Shown here: positions 9,269-22,319 of the stretch, one piece after another | How the letters are laid out: every line of letters begins with the position of its first letter | Numbering within the stretch: the stretch's first letter is position 1 | Source of the DNA: Pigoraptor vietnamica | Lineage: Eukaryota > Opisthokonta > Filasterea | Direction: 5' to 3' | NCBI GenBank assembly: GCA_943704525.1 | Contig: CALSCQ010001202.1 | Location: 1 to 22,319 of the forward strand | Length of the DNA: 22,319 bases | Notes under the pieces: generated by a model | Database searches by the model: none | Seen by the model: only the letters and a program-made list of their open reading frames with translations | Told to the model about the DNA's origin: nothing | Translations under genes and position numbers: made by a program

Positions 9269-12200
9269 ATGGATCACGCCGCGGCCTTGCAACACATTCG
9301 ACTCGCCGCCGCCACTGCGCAGGTGCGAGAAGTATACGTGCCGGTGGCGAAATTGCATGTTGTGTGGGAGATGCCCTCTCACTCGCGGCTCTGCTCGTGA
9401 CGCGGCGTTTCAGGCATCCACGTCAACAGCTGACCAGCGAAACGAGGCCGAGCGCGTGCTGCTCAACTTCAGCGAGTCCGACTCTCCGTTCGATCTCAGC
9501 AAAGTCATTCTTGGTGAGGAAGCCATGAGTTGTCTCACTTTGCGACAAGTGGACAGTGTACGTGCTAATCTTTTCGCGATTTTTGGGAGCAGAACAGGGC
9601 GATGCCGACTCTGCCGCTTACTGGGCCATTACGGCCGTTCAGAATTGCATCATGCGCAAGTGGGGGTCGCTTGACGGCGACTTTGTGGACGGCTGGCGCG
9701 CATATCTCTTGGCGTACGTCACGAACAAGATTGCGACGACGAATGGGTATGTCATTGCGGCTGTCTTCGGCGTGTGTGCTGTCGTGGTCCTAACATGCGA
9801 TTGCCTGACGGCCTCTTGTGCATCCCCGCACTTCCGACAGGTTTCCAGCGTATATTTGTCACCGCGCACTGCAGACCATCGCTCTCATGCTGAAGCGTGG
9901 ATGGCTCGACCCGCGCGGCGCCCGGTCGAGGGCGGAGCTGTTCGCGCAAATCTGGTCGTTCGTCAATGGCAGCAACGTCCGCCTGCAGGCCGTCGCGTGC
10001 CGTCTTCTCCTCGAGATTACCGTGCAGATGGCCGCTTCCCCAAAGTCCAGCGACGTCGGGCTCACGTGGGAGTTTCACGACCAGTGCAAGCGATCCTTCG
10101 AGCAGAACGAACTGCGCGCCATATTTGAGGCCTCGGCGAACGTCCTTCGCAGCGCCGTCGCCGGTGCCGTTCACCCATCCGCCGCGAGCGCGTTTGTGGC
10201 GATGGCAGAACACGTGCTCACGTGGGAATTTGCGACGGGTCGCGCGCGCCGCGTGGGGACCTTCACCGAGAGCACTGGGTCCGGCATAGTGCCCTTCCGG
10301 CCGCCCGATTCGTGGCGACAGCTCGTGCTGAGCCCCGACCTTGTCGCCGTCTTCTTCTCCCTGCACGCGGCCATGCGCGCGGCGAACACGGCGGTGGATG
10401 ACGAGGCGTACATGCATTGCGCGCGCTGCATCGTTCAGCTGTGCTCTATCGCGGGCGCTTGCGTCGACTCGGAAGAGTTTGCCGTCGCATACGTGCGCGC
10501 ACTCGTTCCCCTCGCGGCGCAGGCTGTCACGGCGCGGCCGTTGGCGTCCCTCCCCGGGCGTGAGCTCTTGTGGATTGGACAGCTGTCGTCGACTCTCCTC
10601 AGCGCACAGCCCCTCCGGCGGCTTATGGCCGCGGGTGCGGGCCACCTCGACGCCATTCTCATGTCCATGTCGGCCGGTGCGTGCGCGTGTCTCGACCCGT
10701 CTGTACAATTTGACGACGAGGAAGCGACGTGGCGCGCCGAAGCCCTCGACCATTTCCTTGCCGGATTCGTGAGCTTGCGAAACGGCGCGCACGCGGAACC
10801 ATCCACGCGCGCGACTGCCGACGAGCAGCTGCGTCCGTATGTTGGGCCAGTTTTCGAAGCGTACCTATCGTGGAGGGCGACACGGCGGGGCGGCGACGGC
10901 GAGGGGAGCCTTGCCGGGGAGTTCGAGGAGATGTGCGTGGACGTGGACTCGGACGACTGGGACGTATACGAAGACCAGCTGCGGGACGTTGGCTGCATTG
11001 CGCGAGCGGACGCGGGTCGTTCGATCGCGCAACTGCTGGCGGCGATAGGGGCACGGTCGGCCAGAATATCGGCGTGGGTTTCGGGCGGCCTCTCTGCGGA
11101 CGAGCGCACGGCGCTGTTCGAGGAACTCTACTGGATCTTCATTGTGGCAGGCAACGTGGTTGCGGACGCCAGCGACGGCGAGAAGCCGTCCGTGCCCGAC
11201 GAGATGCTGCAGCTGTCGCTGACGTCCGGCGGCGACCCCGCGCGCGACCCCATCGCCGCGCTGAGCCAGGAGCTTTTGCGGCTGGCGGAAGCAGAAGCCA
11301 TCGTCATTGCGCGCGGTGACATGTCGCAGGGGAGTCCGCGCCTCGCGCGCAGCATCGTGTGGCTGCTGCGGCGATGGGGCTCGACCTATCTCATGCTGGA
11401 GGAGGACGCGCGCAGCACGCAGTCGCCGTCTCTCGCCGTCGCGTACGGTAGCGATTCGCCGTCGGGCGCCGCCGTGCTCGAGTTCATCGCGAAGAAGGCG
11501 GCGCAGAACGTGATTGCGTGGCGCGGCGAGCCCGAAGTGTGCCGCGATTCCGCAGACCTCCTCCTCGCGCTGGCGCGGTCGTCGCAGCCTGCCAGGCGTG
11601 CGCTCGGCGCCTCGCCGTCGGTCCGCGAGCTCGCGCGCATGTTGGGCGAACCGCGGTCCGCCCTGCGCGACCTCCCCGGCAAGTCGCAGTGCAACGTCGT
11701 GCGCGCCGTCTCATCGATCGCGTTTGAGGGCGGGTTCCTCGGCGACATTCTCCAGGTGCTCTCGCAGCGCTACCTCGCGGTCATCGGTGCGCCGGAATTC
11801 AGCAAGCGCTCACAGGACCCGGCCGTCATCTCGGAGCTGACGTCATGCCTGGAGGGCATGCGGGGGGTGGCGTTGGCCGCGTGCACCAGCGCGATGGCCC
11901 CGGTCGTCTTTGCGTTTCTCCTTCCGCACCTTCCGACGTTTCCGACGCTGATGGGCCTGTATAGCAACTGCGCGGACGTGTACGCGCACATTGTGGATCT
12001 CGTCGTCGACGCCGTGGGCAGCCTCATCTCGCTGGTGAGCGACGGCGACTGCGTACCCCTCTACGTGTGCGCGTTGCGGCTGCTCGAGACGCACCAGCGC
12101 AACATTGCCGGGCGCGCGTCGGCGGCCCCGGGGGAAGAGGACGAGCGGCACGAGGACCTTGTGCGCCTCCTCAAGCTGCTCACGAACATCATCCGGAGGG

Positions 12201-12922
12201 AGTTCGCTGACTTTGCGCCTGGCGAGGGTGGCGGCGAGATGCGCGTGCACGCGGCGGAAGGCATCACGCAGGTGTCGGACGTCGTGCTGTATGGGCTCGG
12301 GATGCTGTTGCCCCTCCTCAGCGGCGAGATTCTCCGCTATCCGGACCTTCCGGACATGTTCTATTCGCTCGTGGAATTCGTGTGCGACTTCTACCCCGAC
12401 CGCGTCGCGTCGATGCACGCCGTGTTCCTGCAGCAGTTTGCCAGCGCGCTTGCCGAGGGGCTAGGCGCGGACGCGACCAACGTGGAACAGCAGTGCCTCT
12501 GCGCGATCGCCGAGCTTGCCGCCCACCGCCACTCGATCGTGAGCGGGACGTGCCGGACCCAAGCCACTCCGGACGTGCTCGAGGGGCAAGCGCGCGCGCT
12601 GGACGGCTTCCTCCCTCACTTTCTTGCCGGCATCGTGAACATGCTGCTGCACCAGCGGTTCGACATGGGGCTGATCGAGCCGTCGTCGGAAGCCCTGTTC
12701 GCGCTCATATGCTCCTACCCGCAGCACTTCTCGGAGCTGGCCGGCGGTCACGTGAGCGGCGTTGCGGACGATGCGCTGCGGGCGCGCTTCGAGGTGGCGT
12801 GTCGCACGCTCATGTCTGCGAACGGCGTCGAGGGCGTGTTGAACCGGACGAACAAGGCCAAGTTCAAGAAGAACCTCGAGGCGTTTCTCATGGACGTGCG
12901 CGGCTTTTTACGGCGAAAGTGA
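9269..12922 (+). CDS. XPO4: Exportin-4 (importin-beta family nuclear transport receptor)
   Basis: Four exons: 9269-9322, 9414-9513, 9593-9746 and 9841-12922, giving 1,129 aa (human XPO4 is about 1,150). Exportin-4 carries eIF5A and some other cargo out of the nucleus with RanGTP, and can import certain factors. Recognition rests on colinear matches with remembered human XPO4 along the whole length: N-terminal RNEAERVLLNFSESDSPFDL, TSLDFG-region equivalent SSDVGLTWEFHDQCKRSF (about residues 168-185), the acidic block VDVDSDDWDVYEDQLRDVG (about 469-487), ELYWIFIVAGNVVAD, SIVWLLRRWGSTYLMLEE, and SDVVLYGLGMLLPLLS near the C-terminus. The protein is all-helical and consistent with HEAT repeats. 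The three introns all fall in the first 570 bp of the gene; the remaining 3,082 nt is one exon. The first-exon ATG at 9269 is the one joined by phase-correct splicing. It converges on the bublin-like gene. Confidence 0.93.
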
Positions 12923-13321
12923 GGGCCGATGGACTGCTGCATGGCTGCATGCAGAGCGAATGCGGCGGTGGGAAGGCGTACAGGACGGCTGTCGTGTCTG
13001 GCGAGCGTTGTGCGGGCGCAATTTGCTCGCGACTGAACGTCTGTCGCCGCTTCAACTCGGGTTGAAACTGAAAAGAAGTATAAACCATATTCGCTGCCTG
13101 ATAGTGCCTGTGCGGCAATGTCCTCGCCAATCGATGGAGCAGTTCATTCTAAACAACTGAGAACGCAATGCGAACGGCAAGAAACAGCGGTCGGCAACGC
13201 AACTACACGCAGGCACTCACGCAGGCACAGTGGACGCAATTCGAATAGATTACAAATCGAGATGGCGACAAAATCAACGACAAGACAGCGGCGCACGCGG
13301 CAATGAGAGATCTTCGCTTGT
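12923..13321. other. Convergent 3' region, exportin-4 / bublin-like
   Basis: 399 bp with no recognisable gene. GTATAAAC at 13078-13085 is a possible poly(A)-signal-like motif about 155 nt past the exportin stop. The stretch from about 13065 to 13300 is richer in A/T than the coding DNA on either side. Small open frames here have no recognisable content. Confidence 0.5.
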
Positions 13322-13729
13322 TCACTTGCTGGTGCTTTGCTCCCCGGCGCCCTCGTCCTCCTCCCGGACCGTCGCAACGGTGCTGTCGGCCTCGCTCTGC
13401 TCGACAGACGCCAAAAGCGCGCGGATTTTCGAATTCAGGTCGTCCGACTTTGACTCGAACGCATCCAGCACCGAGTTGATCGCGTCCATTTGCTTGTCCA
13501 GCGCGACGTACTCGCGCTCGGCCTCCACTGCCTCCTCTTCAGTCTCGTACGAGTCGTCGTCTTCGTGCGCGTCGTCGAGCACGCGGAAGTTGGCGTCGCG
13601 GCCGTTCAGCAGCGACGTGACCATGTGTGTGACGAGGTCAACAGGGGGATTCGCCTGCCCGCTCGGAGTTTGCGGCGGCGCGGACGACGACGACGGCTGC
13701 GTGTCGCCCGGGATGGGTCCGTTCGACAT
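13322..13729 (-). CDS. BBLN: Bublin-like coiled-coil protein (UPF0184 family)
   Basis: A single-exon minus-strand gene of 135 aa. The first 30 residues are Pro/Ser-rich and likely disordered. About 52-72 is acidic. About 71-113 is a predicted coiled coil (EREYVALDKQMDAINSVLDAF followed by ESKSDDLNSKIRALLASVE). This core resembles human BBLN (C9orf16) around its EYAAINSMLDQINSCLDHLEEKNDHLHARLQELL-type segment in spacing and in the D-x-I-N-S-x-L-D pattern. Animal BBLN is an adaptor of about 83 aa; the C. elegans orthologue organises intermediate filaments at the apical cortex. The extra length here is the N-terminal tail and a short acidic C-tail. The ATG at 13729 has an A-rich context (AAAATGTC). 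The match is from memory over one short coiled coil, so another coiled-coil family is possible. Confidence 0.65.
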   Translation of the reverse strand: MSNGPIPGDTQPSSSSAPPQTPSGQANPPVDLVTHMVTSLLNGRDANFRVLDDAHEDDDSYETEEEAVEAEREYVALDKQMDAINSVLDAFESKSDDLNSKIRALLASVEQSEADSTVATVREEDEGAGEQSTSK

Positions 13730-14100
13730 TTTGTTGGCGCTGGTAAGCGATCCGGAAAAAACGCGCGAAGCCAGTCAAGCAGCGCACGCAGAGAGACAAT
13801 GGGGGCGCTTCTCCACACACAGAGTTTGAGATCAACGGAACCGCTTCCTCCAGGGGCGTCTTTTCGTGCTCGAGCGTGTGCACTTGCGTGTGTGCGTCAC
13901 CGACGCCCCTTTTCGCTCCTCTCGCACTGTGGTGCGAGGCGACTCACGTGATCTGCGGCATATGTCTGGACAACATCCCATGTCACCCGTCGCCATGGCG
14001 AGCCCGGTGAGTTGATCTCCTGTAAAAAAACACAGCAGAGACACAGGGGGACACAGGGCATCTTCATATTGGCAGCGACGGACGCGTGGCGCTTTCGGAG
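13730..14100. other. Divergent promoter region, bublin-like / NlpC-like
   Basis: 371 bp between start codons with no gene. It includes a TCACGTGA box (CACGTG at 13945-13950). GCGCGAAG-type GC-rich DNA near the bublin start gives way to A-rich sequence near 14021-14045. No clear TATA box. Confidence 0.5.
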
Positions 14101-14841
14101 ATGGGTTGCACGGCGTCGACGCACGCGGTTGCTCCGTTCAAGCACGAGAAGGCGGACATGACTTACACGAACGTGCGCTTCGACGACATCAAGGGCGACT
14201 TTGCGCCGCTCGACGTCCTCTTCTTCAAGGGGTCGTCGGCGTTTGCCCATGCGGTTCGCGCGGGAGAGCGGCTGAAGATGGACGACGTGGAGTGGTCGCA
14301 CGTCGGCATCATCGTAACCACCGATGTCCTTCCAATCAAGAACGGCGTCCCGGGAAACCTCTACGTGTGGGAGGCGCAAAAAGCATCCCCAGACATCCCA
14401 AACTTCGAGACGGGATCGACGGACTTCTGTGGCGTGCAGGTGCGCGAGCTCAGCGTCGTTGTGCCGGGATATCTCGCGGGGCACGGCTACAAGATTGCGT
14501 GGAGCAGGCTGAAGGACAACCCATGCCGCGCGGGCGAAGACCGCATCGCCCCCATGCGCGCGCGCCTCGCCGAAGTGTACAAGGCGTGCAACGGGCTGCC
14601 GTACGACAGAAACATGGTCGATTTGGCCGCGTGGCTGTCCGAGCGTCTCGCCAAATTGACGGAGGACCACGCGCACCCCGACAGACACGTGTTCTGCTCG
14701 GAGTTTGTAACGATCGTTTACCAGTCTATCGGCTTTCTCCCGCGATTCGATCCACGACGCATGCCGCCACAGCTATTGCTGCAGCCTTCGAACCCCGCCG
14801 GCGTCGTGATCTTCGAAGAACCCATTCCGTTCATCCCTTAG
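14101..14841 (+). CDS. Permuted NlpC/P60-papain-like protein with N-terminal acylation motif
   Basis: A single-exon gene of 246 aa. The N-terminus MGCTAST fits N-myristoylation at Gly2 plus palmitoylation at Cys3, so membrane attachment is likely. The body looks like the permuted papain-fold (YiiX/YebB, DUF830-like) group: PLDVLFFKG then VEWSHVGIIV with candidate catalytic His67, a following strand NLYVWEA with Glu91 as third polar residue, and a later HVFCSEFVTIVYQSIG helix with candidate nucleophile Cys199. The order His before Cys is the mark of permutation. Family members act as peptidases, amidases or acyl-thioester hydrolases; which one applies here cannot be read. The open frame extends 15 nt upstream to a GTG, but the ATG at 14101 creates the acylation motif and is preferred. 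It is divergent from the bublin-like gene and convergent with the ABC transporter. Similar small proteins are, as I recall, also common in giant viruses. Confidence 0.78.
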   Translation: MGCTASTHAVAPFKHEKADMTYTNVRFDDIKGDFAPLDVLFFKGSSAFAHAVRAGERLKMDDVEWSHVGIIVTTDVLPIKNGVPGNLYVWEAQKASPDIPNFETGSTDFCGVQVRELSVVVPGYLAGHGYKIAWSRLKDNPCRAGEDRIAPMRARLAEVYKACNGLPYDRNMVDLAAWLSERLAKLTEDHAHPDRHVFCSEFVTIVYQSIGFLPRFDPRRMPPQLLLQPSNPAGVVIFEEPIPFIP

Positions 14842-15158
14842 CTGCGCGCCTTTGGCCAGCCGCCAACACAGGTGGGGTGTCGGGTTCTGCAAAATCCGTT
14901 AACTGCGTTGTTGGCGAGTGGCGTTCGTTTCCGTGGAGAACGATGTCAGTCGACCCGTGTCTGTCTTCCAACTCGGTTGTTGCGTCGCAGAAGCACGAGC
15001 GCAAGCGCTGGTCGCGGCTCGCATCGCCATTGAGTGGCTTACGCGGAGGCGCAGAACGTCACCGTCATTACATTCCTACACAGGTTTACACGCCAATTGC
15101 CGCACACGCGCACACGCGCACACGCAAACGCACGCCGGCGCAGCGCACATCAGCCGCT
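14842..15158. other. Convergent 3' region, NlpC-like / ABC transporter
   Basis: 317 bp, no gene. On the transporter's sense strand the sequence after its stop is TG/CG-rich, followed by GTGTAAAC at 15091-15084, a possible poly(A) signal variant about 70 nt past the stop. Nothing else is recognisable. Confidence 0.5.
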
Positions 15159-21988
<6,830 letters not shown>

Positions 21989-22118
21989 TCTCTCGACTGG
22001 CACCTTGCCGCAAACGAGCAATCGCCAGAAGGAGAAAACGAAACGGCAGCGGTGGGGAAATCGGCCTTGCTTTTTGAATTGAAGATCACCGGCCTTGTTA
22101 TGAGTGCGCCACACTCCA

Positions 22119-22177
22119 AACCCCCACCTTGCGCCGAGTATAACACCCACCTTCTCTCGCAAGGTAACCCCCACCAC
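22119..22177 (-). promoter_or_regulatory. Three regularly spaced GGTGGG-type motifs upstream of the ABC transporter
   Basis: AACCCCCACCTT (22119-22130), AACACCCACCTT (22142-22153) and AACCCCCACCAC (22166-22177) recur at 23- and 24-bp steps, about 130-190 bp upstream of the ATG. The same-face, near two-turn spacing suggests a cluster of sites for one zinc-finger-type factor. The factor is not identified. Confidence 0.4.
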
Positions 22178-22251
22178 AGCCTACAGCACTCCCACGAGTG
22201 GCCGCCAATTCCCATTGGGCCGATTTAGTTTCATGTTACCAAAGTGAGCTG

Positions 22252-22269
22252 ACGGTTACGTCACGGTTA
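22252..22269. promoter_or_regulatory. Doubled ACGGTTA around a TACGTCA-like core
   Basis: ACGGTTA occurs at 22252-22258 and 22263-22269, four bases apart. Its complement TAACCGT fits the MYB consensus YAACNG. The junction also contains ACGTCA, a bZIP half-site. It is 264 bp or more upstream of the transporter ATG. Function is inferred from sequence only. Confidence 0.3.
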
Positions 22270-22319
22270 GGCAACAAGCGTCTTCTGTTTCCGTCAGCCT
22301 CAGCCTCTCGGGGGGTGGG

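Larger units (their letters stand above)
21989..22319. other. 5' flank of the ABC transporter gene
   Basis: 331 bp up to the window edge. It holds three spaced 12-nt motifs (22119-22177), CCAAT motifs on both strands (22205-22209 and 22214-22218) and a doubled ACGGTTA (22252-22269). No gene or TATA box is evident. Confidence 0.55.

Noticed and set aside
9752-10792. 346-aa open frame on the - strand
   Set aside because: Antisense to exportin-4; Arg/Gly/His-rich composition with no motif.

Overview
The window looks like 22.3 kb of nuclear DNA from a GC-rich, gene-dense unicellular eukaryote. It holds eight recognisable protein genes. I placed exon boundaries by reading frame, splice-site sequence and remembered family alignments. 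That gives 29 introns of 79-357 nt (28 GT-AG, one GC-AG) in six genes, plus two single-exon genes. Coding sequence is GC-rich, intergenic gaps are about 250-610 bp, and TG/CA microsatellites are common in introns. I cannot name the lineage. A free-living protist (amoebozoan, apusomonad or holozoan-like) would fit, but that is inference. I found no transposon, virus-derived element, CRISPR array, tRNA or rRNA.

Layout, left to right: (1) + strand, a secreted SGNH/CE2-type carbohydrate esterase, 2 exons. (2) - strand, an active myotubularin phosphoinositide 3-phosphatase with a C-terminal PH domain, 4 exons. (3) + strand, an NADPH-type extended SDR of the dihydroflavonol/cinnamoyl-CoA reductase family, 6 exons. 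(4) - strand, a cytosolic Cu/Zn superoxide dismutase, 5 exons. (5) + strand, an exportin-4 orthologue, 4 exons. (6) - strand, a small bublin-like (UPF0184) coiled-coil protein, 1 exon. (7) + strand, a permuted NlpC/P60-papain-like protein with an N-terminal MGC dual-acylation motif, 1 exon. (8) - strand, a full-length MRP/ABCC transporter with TMD0, 14 exons.

The genes alternate strand without exception, so every gap is either a divergent promoter region (three internal ones) or a convergent 3' region (four). The products do not form one pathway. They are housekeeping and environmental-interface functions: membrane lipid turnover, nuclear transport, superoxide removal, drug or conjugate export, reductive metabolism and secreted polysaccharide deacetylation.

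No obviously new multi-gene system is present. The points most worth following are the strong GTGCGT bias at 5' splice sites, the sense-oriented GU-rich introns, a GC-AG intron, the acylated permuted cysteine-peptidase-like protein, a bublin homologue outside a clear animal context, and several structured promoter elements.
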